64,000 nucleotides of DNA from Williamsia limnetica (GCF_003217475.1 NZ_QJSP01000008.1:62001-126000); one strand, 5' to 3'. Shown: positions 41,267 through 49,399, counted from the first letter of the stretch. Notes: a model not told the origin generated them from the letters alone. Translations and numbers: made by a program.

Positions 41267-41899
41267 TCACATACGGACGCCACGACCGCCGACGATCCTC
41301 GCCGCGGACACGGCAACGACACCGGCGACGGTGATCTCGCCGACCGCACGCAACTCACCGTCCGCGCCTCGCGAGAGCCTTCCGGTGGCGAGGAAATTCC
41401 GATACAGCGGCAACGGCCGGTGATACCGCACCGACAGCTCCCCGCCTGCGGCGGCCGGCCCCTGCTCGGACAGCGCGACATTCAGCACATGGTCGAGTAT
41501 CAGCGCCGAGACTCCCCCGTGCACGAGCCCCCGGGGCCCCTGATAGGTGATTCCAAGAGAACCGGACGCCCCGGCAGTCCCATCGGGCAGGCACCAGACC
41601 TCGAGCGGCGGCGCGCACGCATTCGCGCGCCCCGCGACCGGATCGACACCCACAGGACGGCGGCCGTCGTCGCTGGCGCCGAGTTCTTCGGTGATTCGGT
41701 CGAGTTCCTCGGTGATCTGGTCGAGTTCCTCGGTGATCTGGTCGAGTTCCTCGGTGATCCGGTCGAGCTCCTGCGCGATCGCAGCCAACCCCGGATCGTC
41801 GTCGGCCACCCGGAGCAGCAGATCTGTCAGCCGGCGAAGGCCATCGGCCGCCGACTCGCGGGCGAGGGCAGTCGCCACCGCCTTGGCGTCCTCATCCAT
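41267..41899 (-). CDS. PaaI-type hotdog thioesterase with repeat-encoded coiled coil
   Basis: A 210-residue protein. The C-terminal part is a 4HBT/PaaI thioesterase: ITYQGPRGLVHGGVSALILD has the HGG helix start, followed by VRYHRPLPLY. The N-terminal 75 residues are helical and contain four near-identical heptads (DRITEEL/DQITEEL), encoded by 21-bp tandem repeats. Full-length relatives also carry a short helical N-terminus, but the repeated heptads suggest recent expansion. It overlaps the decayed paralogue upstream by 8 bp and would hydrolyse an acyl-CoA to release CoA. Confidence 0.85.
   Translation of the reverse strand: MDEDAKAVATALARESAADGLRRLTDLLLRVADDDPGLAAIAQELDRITEELDQITEELDQITEELDRITEELGASDDGRRPVGVDPVAGRANACAPPLEVWCLPDGTAGASGSLGITYQGPRGLVHGGVSALILDHVLNVALSEQGPAAAGGELSVRYHRPLPLYRNFLATGRLSRGADGELRAVGEITVAGVVAVSAARIVGGRGVRM
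41681..41764. repeat. Four 21-bp coding tandem repeats (coiled-coil heptads)
   Basis: Units at 41681, 41702, 41723 and 41744. The middle two are identical (GAGTTCCTCGGTGATCTGGTC) and the others differ by 1-3 bases. On the minus strand each encodes the heptad D-[RQ]-I-T-E-E-L. A fifth, diverged unit starts at 41765. The period is exactly seven codons, so gain or loss keeps the frame and changes coiled-coil length. Confidence 0.92.
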
Positions 41900-42324
41900 C
41901 GCGGGCTACCGCCGGCCTGGCCGTGATGAACAAGCCGTCCGCGCTGACACACAACTCACCGGCGAGCCGGATCTCCGCATGAGAGTACGCCTTTCGGCCC
42001 TCCGATCCCCCGTGCCAGGACGTTACGGTCAGCTCTCGTCCGGTCGGGATCTGGCGGTGGAATCGGAGCGTGAGCTGAGCCGTCAGTCCGGGCCGACCGG
42101 GTACCCACCACCGGGCTGTACCGCACGACCCTGCCACGTGTGTCCATCTCCGCAATCCGATCGACGGCGGGTTGCGCCGTCTTCTCGAGTTCGTCTGCGA
42201 GAGAATCAATCCTGGCTGCTATTTCAGCGAGGCGAGACGGTCCGGCAGTCGTGTTCACCAGGGCCACAGCGCTACGCCGTACGGACTCGGCCGCCCTGCG
42301 TATCGCATCATCTTCACCGCCCAT
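41892..42324 (-). pseudogene. Decayed PaaI-type thioesterase (internal deletion and frameshift)
   Basis: From ATG 42324 one frame reads a helical N-terminus (RLAEIAARIDSLADELEK) and the hotdog entry RGRVVRYSPVVG. Another frame then continues GRPGLTAQLTLRFHRQIPTG and KAYSHAEIRLAGELCVSADG to a stop at 41892. Compared with the intact paralogue next door, the central 50 or so residues with the HGG helix are missing and the frame shifts near 42095-42115. The product cannot be an active thioesterase. A short protein from the first frame is conceivable. A sequencing error could cause a frameshift but not the missing core. Confidence 0.7.
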
Positions 42325-42364
42325 CACGAGCGAGGCCTGTCGTGTCCGTCCAACGCATGCCGCC

Positions 42365-43288
42365 TCACGTGGCGCTGGTGGCCAGTTCACGCAGAAGGGC
42401 CCTGGTACGTCCGGCGGATGCACGCGGATCGGACCCGACCGGCGTCACCGCGGCCCAGATATCTGTGGCGCCGGCGTCGAGTAGACCTTGCAGCTGGACC
42501 CGCACCGATTCCTCGTTTCCGACAATCGCGACATCTGCCGGTTCAGCCGCACCTCCGGCGCTGATGATTCTTTTGTAGTTGGGCATTCCGGAGTAGACCC
42601 CGGACGTCGCCGCGACCGCGGCACGCGCCTCGTCGACGTCATCGTGAACTGCAACCGGCAAACCGGCGACGATCCGGGGATCAGGCCGTCCGGCGGCTGC
42701 GGCGGCAGCACGGATCGCGGGCGCGATACGCGATTCGATCGCCTTCGCCGCCGCCATCCACAGCACGGTTCCGTCCGCGAATTCTCCTGCCACACGCAGC
42801 ATCCGGGGGGACATCGCCGACAGCAGGACGGGTACACGATGCACCGGGGAGACCATCCGACCTGCGCTCTTGACCGTCCACTCCTGGCCTTGCACGTCTA
42901 CGTCCTCACCGCGCAACAGCGCCGTGACGATCTGGATGTACTCCTCGGTGTTGCGACCGGGGCGCTCGTAGGACAGTCCGTAGACGTCTTCGATGAGGGA
43001 CCCGTGAGAGGGGCCCAACCCGAGGGTGATCCCGGGGCGGCCCATGGCCTCGGCCACAGCAGCGACGCGGTTGGCCTGCAGCAGTGGATGGCACGGATAG
43101 GTCTGCAGGACAGCTGTACCGAGCTCGATGGTGGTCGTCTCGCGACCGGCTACCGCCAGCGCCGCCAAGGGGTCACCGGTGACCGAACTCGCGTACCAGA
43201 GCGAGGAGAACCCATCCGCTTCGGCGCGCTGCGCCTGCTTCACAATCTTCTCGGTGGACGAGGCCCCGCCGGTCAATCCAATTCTCAT
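42365..43288 (-). CDS. LLM-class F420-dependent-type oxidoreductase
   Basis: A 307-residue luciferase-like barrel protein starting at ATG 43288. MRIGLTGG at the N-terminus, SSLWYASSVTGDPLAALAVA, then ITLGLGPSHGSLIEDVYG and RVPVLLSAMSPRMLRVAGEF are typical of the mycobacterial F420-dependent LLM subgroup. It heads a minus operon with the two thioesterases and is divergent from the second Fe/2OG dioxygenase, with two ATAC-N4-GTAT sites between. The reaction is probably hydride transfer or oxygenation of a hydrophobic ketone or aldehyde; not assigned. Confidence 0.9.
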   Translation of the reverse strand: MRIGLTGGASSTEKIVKQAQRAEADGFSSLWYASSVTGDPLAALAVAGRETTTIELGTAVLQTYPCHPLLQANRVAAVAEAMGRPGITLGLGPSHGSLIEDVYGLSYERPGRNTEEYIQIVTALLRGEDVDVQGQEWTVKSAGRMVSPVHRVPVLLSAMSPRMLRVAGEFADGTVLWMAAAKAIESRIAPAIRAAAAAAGRPDPRIVAGLPVAVHDDVDEARAAVAATSGVYSGMPNYKRIISAGGAAEPADVAIVGNEESVRVQLQGLLDAGATDIWAAVTPVGSDPRASAGRTRALLRELATSAT

Positions 43289-43395
43289 GGTGCATCCTCT
43301 TCGCCGGAGTTACCGGGTATCGCGTAAACCGTCCGCACGGATTCGGGCGGGGGTTCGGCGCGCATCGTTTCGAGCAGACGGTTCACTTCGTTGCT

Positions 43396-43407
43396 GTACG
43401 AGTGTAT
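43396..43407. promoter_or_regulatory. Second-type operator (GTAC-gagt-GTAT)
   Basis: Left of two copies, 29 bp centre to centre, in the divergent region between the LLM oxidoreductase and the Fe/2OG dioxygenase. One base from the perfect ATAC/GTAT palindrome. Confidence 0.5.
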
Positions 43408-43424
43408 GGTTCATTTCACATGCT

Positions 43425-43436
43425 ATACGACTGTAT
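43425..43436. promoter_or_regulatory. Second-type operator (ATAC-gact-GTAT)
   Basis: Perfect palindromic arms, extended by GC at each side (GCtATACgactGTATtGC). It lies 36 bp before the dioxygenase ATG. Same motif as at 40566, linking this promoter to the TetR at 40630. Confidence 0.6.
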
Positions 43437-43472
43437 TGCAAGTGCCGCGCTCGTATTGCCTAAGGAGCAACG

Positions 43473-44306
43473 ATGTTCGACGCAATCACCCCGATCACCC
43501 CGGCGATTGGAATCGAGGTCACCGGGGTCTCGGGCGAATCCCTTGCGAATCCCGATGCCGCCGCGTGGTGCCGCACCGCGCTGGACGACCACGGGGTTGT
43601 ACTGTTCCGCGAATGCCACATCGGCGACGACGCACTGGTCTCCCTCAGCCGCCTGCTCGGCGAGGTGGTGATCGCCCCTGTCGGAGGCCAGCAGAGTCAT
43701 CCAGAGATCTCGGCAATCAGTCTCGATCCGGCCAAAACCGTGTTGGCAGCATACAACTCGGGCACGTTCCACTGGCATATCGACGGCGCCACCGACGCCA
43801 TTCCGCAAAAGGCCACCCTGCTGACCGCGCTCGAAGTGTCCACCGAGGGTGGCGACACGGAGTTCGCCAACACGTATGCCGCGTACGAAGCCCTCTCCGC
43901 CGACGAGAAGGCCGAGATCGATGGACTCCAGGTCGTGCACAGCTTCGCTACAGCGCAACGGCTCGCGAACCCGGACCCCACCGACAAGCAGATGGCCGCG
44001 TGGGCCCGCGTCCCGAGTCGCACCCATCCGCTTGTGTGGACCCGTCGCAGCGGCCGTAAATCGCTGCTCATCGGAGCCACGGCGGGCGAGGTGGTCGGGA
44101 TGTCCGCATCCGAAGGGCGCGCACTTCTCGACCGTCTCCTCGAGTGGTCGACAGGGCCGCAGTTCGCCCTACGGCAGCATTGGCGCCGGGGCGACCTGGT
44201 CATCTGGGACAACACCGGCATGCTCCACAGGGCAATCCCGTACACCCCCAGCTCACCCCGTCTCATGCACCGCACCACCCTCCTTGGCGAGGAAGTCGTC
44301 GCCTGA
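43473..44306 (+). CDS. TauD/TfdA-family Fe(II)/2-oxoglutarate dioxygenase, second copy
   Basis: A 277-residue dioxygenase, ATG 43473 with AAGGAG upstream. Iron ligands His102, Asp104 (HWHIDG) and His252 (MLHRAIPY) are present, and the C-terminal RLMHRTT supplies the 2-oxoglutarate Arg. It is clearly related to the protein at 11708 (shared EFANTYAAYE-like and HSF-A-AQRL segments), yet lies in a different operon under a different operator. The two copies may work on different chain lengths or stages. It is convergent with an unknown gene across a 9-bp-stem hairpin. Confidence 0.9.
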   Translation: MFDAITPITPAIGIEVTGVSGESLANPDAAAWCRTALDDHGVVLFRECHIGDDALVSLSRLLGEVVIAPVGGQQSHPEISAISLDPAKTVLAAYNSGTFHWHIDGATDAIPQKATLLTALEVSTEGGDTEFANTYAAYEALSADEKAEIDGLQVVHSFATAQRLANPDPTDKQMAAWARVPSRTHPLVWTRRSGRKSLLIGATAGEVVGMSASEGRALLDRLLEWSTGPQFALRQHWRRGDLVIWDNTGMLHRAIPYTPSSPRLMHRTTLLGEEVVA

Positions 44307-44317
44307 CGTCTGGCCGC

Positions 44318-44349
44318 GGGTGCTGCGCGTCAATGGTGCTGCAGCACCC
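44318..44349. terminator. Bidirectional hairpin between convergent genes
   Basis: Arms GGGTGCTGC (44318-44326) and GCAGCACCC (44341-44349) pair over 9 bp. The right half also forms the 14-bp palindrome GGTGCTGCAGCACC (44335-44348). It overlaps the last codons of the minus-strand gene and follows the + strand dioxygenase. No U-tract. Confidence 0.45.
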
Positions 44350-44959
44350 CGCCACTGGCGATCGACAAGTCGCTCGACCGGAACCGCTCGGTGACGGTCA
44401 CCGCTTCGCTTACCGTGGGAGCTGCCGCGGTGAGAGCCTGCGCTTTGAATATTCGTGCCGCATTGCTGAGCTGGTGTTCGAGCGGGGTCAGCCGGCTATC
44501 GATCGACGTCACGCCGGAACACCCCCACATCACGATGTCCGTGGTACCGCGCTCCAGGGCGCGCTCAATCCCCTCTCGTAGCCGCGGATCACTTTCGTAG
44601 AGCTCGGCGGCCACCACCACCGCATGCGGCCAAGGCGTGTGATCGCTTGACGTCAGCGCTGCCCGAAGATCCAGGGCCAGAGCCGATTCGAGGTCGAGGA
44701 CCCTGGTTCCCAGTATCTCCAGTGGCCGGGGATCCGAGTCGTCGGCAACGAGCGTGGTGACCGACCATCCGGCCATCATCCGGTCGAAGAGCAGGCCTCC
44801 GGCATGCGCGATGATGGCCTTGGTCGTCGGCCCGAGAACTGCCAGCCGATATCTAAGATGGCGCGTCTGTGCACGCCGACGTTCACCATTCACACGACGA
44901 ATCGCGTCACTCTGGCGTTCGGCGATTTCACTCGAATCGGGCATCGGCAGTCCAATCAT
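44330..44959 (-). CDS. Uncharacterised protein, paralogue of the next upstream gene
   Basis: A protein of about 209 residues that I do not recognise. It aligns over its length with the product of 45032-45535: shared segments are RYRLAVLG, AGGLLFDRMMAGWSVTTL, RPLEILGTRVLDLESAL, the AVVVAAELYE-DPRLREG stretch, and HQLSNAARIFKAQALTAAA followed by RFRSS. The alternation of short hydrophobic strands and helices suggests a compact alpha/beta fold without membrane segments. ATG 44959 is taken as start; ATG 44944 is possible. It is the last gene of a TetR-led unit. No function proposed. Confidence 0.75.
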   Translation of the reverse strand: MIGLPMPDSSEIAERQSDAIRRVNGERRRAQTRHLRYRLAVLGPTTKAIIAHAGGLLFDRMMAGWSVTTLVADDSDPRPLEILGTRVLDLESALALDLRAALTSSDHTPWPHAVVVAAELYESDPRLREGIERALERGTTDIVMWGCSGVTSIDSRLTPLEHQLSNAARIFKAQALTAAAPTVSEAVTVTERFRSSDLSIASGGVLQHH

Positions 44960-45031
44960 CTTCTGAGGTCAAGACGGTCCACCCCGTGATCGTGTCTCCC
45001 CCTGAGGCACCATGGTTCGGCGCCTGACCGG

Positions 45032-45535
45032 TCAGGCGGGAACCAGGTCCGCCCGGCCCTGCGCGGCGCAGGCCAACAGCTGGCTGCTCCGGTATGTTTC
45101 GACCGGATCCACCGCGATGGGTGCCGCAGCAGCAGCCAGCGCATGGGCCTTGAACGCGCGGGCCGCGAGGCTCAACCGGTGCTGCACCGCATCGACTCGC
45201 TGATCGATGTCGGTGGGCGTGTCGCCCCACAACGTCAACTCGGTCTCCCCACGGTCGAGATTCTCCACGAACCCGTCGCGAATCCGGGTATCGCGCTCGA
45301 AGAGTTCAGCGGAGACAGCGACGGCCTGCGGGTGGATCCCGTGCCCCTGCCATTCGAGTCCGGATGCGAGATCAACCGTCTCGGCGCCGAGGATCTGCAG
45401 CGGGCGAAGGTTCGAGTAGTCCTCGAGCAGGACGACGACATCCCATCCGGCCATGACCCGGTCGAACAACAGGCCTCCCGTGTGGCGGACCGCGTCGAGC
45501 ATCGATGACGCGACGATGACGAGGCGATACCTCAC
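45032..45535 (-). CDS. Uncharacterised protein coupled to a TetR gene
   Basis: A 167-residue protein of unknown function. GTG 45535 shares GTGA with the TetR stop codon and aligns with the conserved start region of the paralogue (RYRLVIVASSMLDAVRHTGG), so longer frames into the TetR gene are rejected. Conserved blocks are GGLLFDRVMAGWDVVVLLED, RPLQILGAETVDLASGL, AVAVSAELFERD and RLSLAARAFKAHALAAAA. No catalytic motif, signal peptide or membrane helix is seen. Coupling to the regulator suggests a role in the same response, for example a ligand sensor or regulatory partner; this is speculation. Confidence 0.78.
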   Translation of the reverse strand: MRYRLVIVASSMLDAVRHTGGLLFDRVMAGWDVVVLLEDYSNLRPLQILGAETVDLASGLEWQGHGIHPQAVAVSAELFERDTRIRDGFVENLDRGETELTLWGDTPTDIDQRVDAVQHRLSLAARAFKAHALAAAAAPIAVDPVETYRSSQLLACAAQGRADLVPA

Positions 45536-46134
45536 GAAGCCTTCGTCGGAGCGAAGTCCTTCGCCAATGAGTTGGTGTATTCCCTGAACACTTCGGTCAA
45601 TGGAATCGTTCGATCGAGCAGCCATGAGGTTTCCATCCCATTCAGAAAGGCGACGATTTCGACGGCCCGTAGATCCGGGTCGAGGTCGGTTCGGTACCTG
45701 CCGTCCTGCTGGCCGCGCCGGATACCGGCCGCGACGGTGCTGACTGACGCTTGGTACCTGCTCACGATCCGTTCGTGGAGCGGTGCATCCGGTTCCAGGT
45801 TCTCGATCTGCAGGACCGCAAATGTCCCGATCAACTCAGGTGAGCGCTCGAACCGCTCGGCGACGTGCACGATTTCCTCGAGCAGGTCGCCGGATCGGTC
45901 CGAATGTTGGTCGTCATCGGCGTCACGCCGCTCGAGTACCGCATGCAGAAGCTGCGCCTTGGACTCGAAGTGGTGGAGCAGACCGGCGGAGCTGACACCG
46001 GCCTCTTTGGCGATCTGCGACAAAGCCGTGTTTCGCCATCCGTTGCTTGCGAGCAACCGCTGAGCTACGTCGAGAATCCGACGCTTACGCTCCTCGCCTT
46101 TGACGAGTAGCGCCTCATACGGCCGTTCCTGCAC
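45532..46134 (-). CDS. TetR-family transcriptional regulator
   Basis: A 200-residue TetR protein, GTG 46134 with GAAGGAG seven bases upstream. The HTH is RNTALSQIAKEAGVSSAGLL followed by HHFESKAQLLHAVL. The C-terminal domain resembles TetR members with YR-DLD-LRAVEIVAFLNGME. It follows the beta-oxidation operon by 95 bp, and its own promoter carries a 12-bp inverted repeat (AACCAACC-N-ACT) that is probably its operator. It is co-transcribed with the two uncharacterised paralogues and may regulate the adjacent beta-oxidation genes. Confidence 0.9.
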   Translation of the reverse strand: MQERPYEALLVKGEERKRRILDVAQRLLASNGWRNTALSQIAKEAGVSSAGLLHHFESKAQLLHAVLERRDADDDQHSDRSGDLLEEIVHVAERFERSPELIGTFAVLQIENLEPDAPLHERIVSRYQASVSTVAAGIRRGQQDGRYRTDLDPDLRAVEIVAFLNGMETSWLLDRTIPLTEVFREYTNSLAKDFAPTKAS

Positions 46135-46151
46135 CCGGATCTCCTTCGATC

Positions 46152-46183
46152 AACCAACCAACTGAGCACATAGTAGGTTGGTT
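46152..46183. promoter_or_regulatory. Third-type operator, 12-bp inverted repeat (AACCAACCWACT)
   Basis: Arms 46152-46163 and 46172-46183 are complementary except for one base and are separated by 8 bp. It lies 18 bp before the TetR start at 46134 and after the last beta-oxidation gene. The position fits autoregulation. Confidence 0.6.
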
Positions 46184-46229
46184 TCGAAGATGTGACAACC
46201 GTCTCTTTGAGAAACCGGCGCGTCGCCCG

Positions 46230-47378
46230 TCACAGGCCGAGTGACTTGGCGATGATCACCTTCATGACTTCGCTCGTACCTGCATAGATACGGGCTACAC
46301 GGGCATCGGTGTACAGCCGGGCAATGGGATATTCGGCCATGTAGCCGTATCCACCGAAGAGCTGAAGGCAACGATCGACCACCCGTGCCTGCACCTCGGT
46401 GCAGAACAACTTCACCCGGGCCGCGTCCGAACCGGACAATTCGCCATCGACCAGATCCAGCACGGCCCGGTCGATCATCGTCTGCCCGGCCTCGATCTCC
46501 GCCGACATCGCGGCGAGTTCGAACTTCGTGTTCTGGAACGAGGAGACCGGTTTTCCGAAGGCCTTTCGCTCCTTCACGTACTCGATCGTGGTGGTGACCG
46601 CCGCCCGGGCCTGGGCGATGGAGCCGACCGCGACGGTCATCCGTTCCTGCGGCAGGTTGTTGCCGAGGTAGCTGAAGGCCTGACCTTCCTCGCCGAGGAG
46701 GTTCGCTTTCGGGACGCGGACGTTGTCGAACGACAACTCCACGGTGTCCTGGACCTTGCAGCCCATCTTGTCGAGCACACGACCCCGCTCGAATCCGGCC
46801 ATGCCGTTCTCCACGACCAGCAGCGAGAGACCGGCCCGCCTGTTCTCGGGATCGGTCGACGTACGCGCCACGACGATCACCAAGTCGGCGAGCAGACCAC
46901 CGGTGATGAAGGTTTTCGCACCGTTGAGGACGTAGTCGTCACCGGTGCGAACGGCCGTCGTCGACACGCCCGCGAGGTCGGACCCGGTACCGGGTTCGGT
47001 CATCGCGATGGCCGAGAGCAATGTGCCGTCGGCCAGACCCGGGAACCAGCGCTTGCGTTGTTCGGTATCGGCGTACTCGAGAAAGTACGGCAGGATCACG
47101 TCGAGTTGCGTGCGGACGGTGGCCAGCGTGACGAGCGCGCGGGCCGCCTCCTCCTGCAGGATCACGTTGTAGCGGTAGTCGCGAAGACCCGCGCCACCGA
47201 ACTCCTCCGGAATGGCGATTCCCAGCAGACCGAGCTCCCCGAGCTGCGCGAAGATCTCGCGAGGCATCTGGCCGGCCTTCTCCCAGGCGGCGTACTCGGG
47301 AACGATCCGCTTCTCGATGAAGTCCCGTGCAAGTTTCCGGAACGCCTCATGGTCGGCGGTGAACACATCTCTACGCAT
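46230..47378 (-). CDS. Acyl-CoA dehydrogenase
   Basis: A 382-residue acyl-CoA dehydrogenase, ATG 47378 with GGAG upstream. FAD and substrate signatures are IAMTEPGTGSDLAG near residue 122, TFITGGLLADLVIV, and QERMTVAVGSIAQA. The C-terminal loop reads RIYAGTSEVMK; as Ala replaces the Glu of short/medium-chain enzymes, the catalytic base is probably on the helix G position, as in isovaleryl- or long-chain types. QLFGGYGYMAEYP is typical. It is the last gene of the beta-oxidation operon and differs from the dehydrogenase that heads it, so two chain types may be handled. Confidence 0.93.
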   Translation of the reverse strand: MRRDVFTADHEAFRKLARDFIEKRIVPEYAAWEKAGQMPREIFAQLGELGLLGIAIPEEFGGAGLRDYRYNVILQEEAARALVTLATVRTQLDVILPYFLEYADTEQRKRWFPGLADGTLLSAIAMTEPGTGSDLAGVSTTAVRTGDDYVLNGAKTFITGGLLADLVIVVARTSTDPENRRAGLSLLVVENGMAGFERGRVLDKMGCKVQDTVELSFDNVRVPKANLLGEEGQAFSYLGNNLPQERMTVAVGSIAQARAAVTTTIEYVKERKAFGKPVSSFQNTKFELAAMSAEIEAGQTMIDRAVLDLVDGELSGSDAARVKLFCTEVQARVVDRCLQLFGGYGYMAEYPIARLYTDARVARIYAGTSEVMKVIIAKSLGL

Positions 47379-47391
47379 GATCTCGTCTCCT

Positions 47392-48540
47392 CTAGTGCGA
47401 TGCCAGCTCGACGAGGGTGGCGTTGGCCGTGCCGCCGCCCTCACACATGGTCTGCAGTCCGTACCGAATTCCGTTGCCCCGCATGTGGTTGATCATGCGG
47501 GTCATCAGCACAGCACCGGAGCCACCGAGTGGGTGGCCGAGCGCGATCGCGCCGCCGAGTGGGTTGAGCAGCGCGGGATCTGCCCCGGTTTCGGCGAGCC
47601 ACGCCATCGGGACCGGCGCGAAAGCCTCATTCACCTCGAACACGCCGACGTCGGCCAGCGCAACGCCCGCCTTGGCAAGCACCTTGTCGGTGGCCGGGAT
47701 CGGACCGGTGAGCATGAGAACCGGATCAGAACCGACCACTGCGCCGGCAACATAACGGACCAACGGAGTCAGTCCGAGCTCTGCGGCCTTTTCCGGTGTG
47801 GTGATCAGCAGTGCCGCCGCACCGTCTGAGATCTGCGAAGAATTGCCCGCGTGGATGACGCCGTTCTCGTCAAACGCCGGCTTGAGCTTCGCGAGCTTCT
47901 CCGCCGTGGTGCCGCGCCGGATCCCCTCATCGGCACTGACCACACCGTCTTCGGTTGTGACCGCGACAATCTCGGACTCGAAGGCGCCCGCATCCTGAGC
48001 CGCCGCCGCACGCCCATGCGACACCGAGGAGAACTCGTCAACGGCCGTGCGATCGAAACCCCACTTCTGGGCGATCTTCTCGGCGGAGATCCCCTGATTG
48101 AACGCAAAACCGTCGTAGCGTCCCAGCGCCCTGGGTCCGTACGGTGCACCACTGGCGCGAGCCGCGCCCAGCGGTACCCGGCTCATGACCTCGACACCAC
48201 CGGCGACAACCACGTCCTGCTGACCCGACATCACCGCTTGTACGGCGAAATCGATCGCCTGCTGGCTCGATCCGCACGCTCGGTTGATGGTGACGCCCGG
48301 AATGGACTCAGGCCATCCCGCCGCCAGCACCGAGTACCGGCCGACATTGCTCGACTGATCGCCGACCTGCGACACACAGCCCCAGATGACATCATCGATG
48401 ACCTCCGGGTCGATACCGGAACGCTCGGCGAGTGCGCCCAACACGTGCGCGGACAGATCAACCGGGTGCACGCCGGCCAAGCCGCCGTTACGTTTGCCCA
48501 CCGGCGTACGAACGGCCTCGACGATCACTACTTCACGCAT
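47392..48540 (-). CDS. Acetyl-CoA acetyltransferase (degradative thiolase)
   Basis: A 382-residue thiolase with the complete catalytic set: Cys89 in NRACGSSQQA, His in GGAIALGHPLGGSG near residue 340 and the C-terminal Cys in QTMCEGGGTANA. It cleaves 3-ketoacyl-CoA with CoA to give acetyl- or propionyl-CoA. ATG 48540 overlaps the hydratase stop by 8 bp with GGAG upstream. Normal length for FadA-type thiolases. It completes the beta-oxidation cycle encoded in this operon. Confidence 0.95.
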   Translation of the reverse strand: MREVVIVEAVRTPVGKRNGGLAGVHPVDLSAHVLGALAERSGIDPEVIDDVIWGCVSQVGDQSSNVGRYSVLAAGWPESIPGVTINRACGSSQQAIDFAVQAVMSGQQDVVVAGGVEVMSRVPLGAARASGAPYGPRALGRYDGFAFNQGISAEKIAQKWGFDRTAVDEFSSVSHGRAAAAQDAGAFESEIVAVTTEDGVVSADEGIRRGTTAEKLAKLKPAFDENGVIHAGNSSQISDGAAALLITTPEKAAELGLTPLVRYVAGAVVGSDPVLMLTGPIPATDKVLAKAGVALADVGVFEVNEAFAPVPMAWLAETGADPALLNPLGGAIALGHPLGGSGAVLMTRMINHMRGNGIRYGLQTMCEGGGTANATLVELASH

Positions 48541-49399
48541 CTTTTTCTCCAGTTTCGGTCTTGTACGACTTTGGTGTGCCATTTGCGGCGGGCCTCGGCG
48601 CCGCCCATCGGCCTGCGAACGTCGGCGTCCGCTTCTCGGCGAATGCCGCATAGGCCTCCGAGGCATCGGCGGTCGCGAAGTTCACTGCCTGCGCTCGGGC
48701 TTCGCCCGCCAGCGCATCGTGCAGGGTGCTGTTCGCCCCTTCGTTCAACAGCGCTTTGGTCTGAGCGAGTGCAATCGGCGGTCCGGCCGCCAACCGCGAA
48801 GCCAGGTCAGCGACGAAGCCGTCGATCTCGGCATCGTCGACCACCCAGGTCACCAGGTTCAGCGCCCGGGCTTCCTCTGCGCCGATCGTGTCGGCCAACA
48901 TCGCCAGGCGCTTGGCCTGTTGTAGTCCAACGAGTTTCGGAAGCAGCCACGAGCCGCCCAGATCGAGCGAGAGCGCGCGCTTGACGAATATCTGGGAGAA
49001 CGTCGAGGCCGTGGTGGCCACGACGAAATCGCATCCGAGGGCCAGATTCCAACCGGCTCCGACCGCAACGCCTGACACCTTCGCGATGGTCGGCATCGGC
49101 ATGTCGTGCAGGAGTTCGGCCACTGCGCTCAGGTTGCGCAGCTTGTAGGTCGGATGCATCGGATCCGGTGAGGCGATATCGGCTCCGGAGCAGAATGCCC
49201 CACCCGCGCCGGTCAGCACCAGGGCGTGTACGCCCTGATCACCTCCGGCCGCGATCAGGGCTTCGCGCAGCGCGATCCACAGCTCTGTGTTGATCGCGTT
49301 CTTCCGGCGCGGCCGATTGAGCGTCAGGGTTCGGACACCATCATCGTCGCTGACAAGCAACGCCGACTCATCGGCCGCGTCATCGATGTCAGCGCTCAT
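48533..49399 (-). CDS. Enoyl-CoA hydratase/isomerase family protein
   Basis: A 288-residue crotonase starting at ATG 49399 and overlapping the CoA-transferase stop by 11 bp. Oxyanion-hole segments GAFCSGADIAS near residue 70 and SGVAVGAGWNLAL near residue 109 are present. The region SLDLGGSWLLPKLVG has Asp/Gly where hydratases often have Glu, so isomerase activity is a possible alternative. The C-terminus has a 25-residue tail beyond the TPTFAGRW end. Part of the minus-strand beta-oxidation operon. Confidence 0.92.
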   Translation of the reverse strand: MSADIDDAADESALLVSDDDGVRTLTLNRPRRKNAINTELWIALREALIAAGGDQGVHALVLTGAGGAFCSGADIASPDPMHPTYKLRNLSAVAELLHDMPMPTIAKVSGVAVGAGWNLALGCDFVVATTASTFSQIFVKRALSLDLGGSWLLPKLVGLQQAKRLAMLADTIGAEEARALNLVTWVVDDAEIDGFVADLASRLAAGPPIALAQTKALLNEGANSTLHDALAGEARAQAVNFATADASEAYAAFAEKRTPTFAGRWAAPRPAANGTPKSYKTETGEKDA

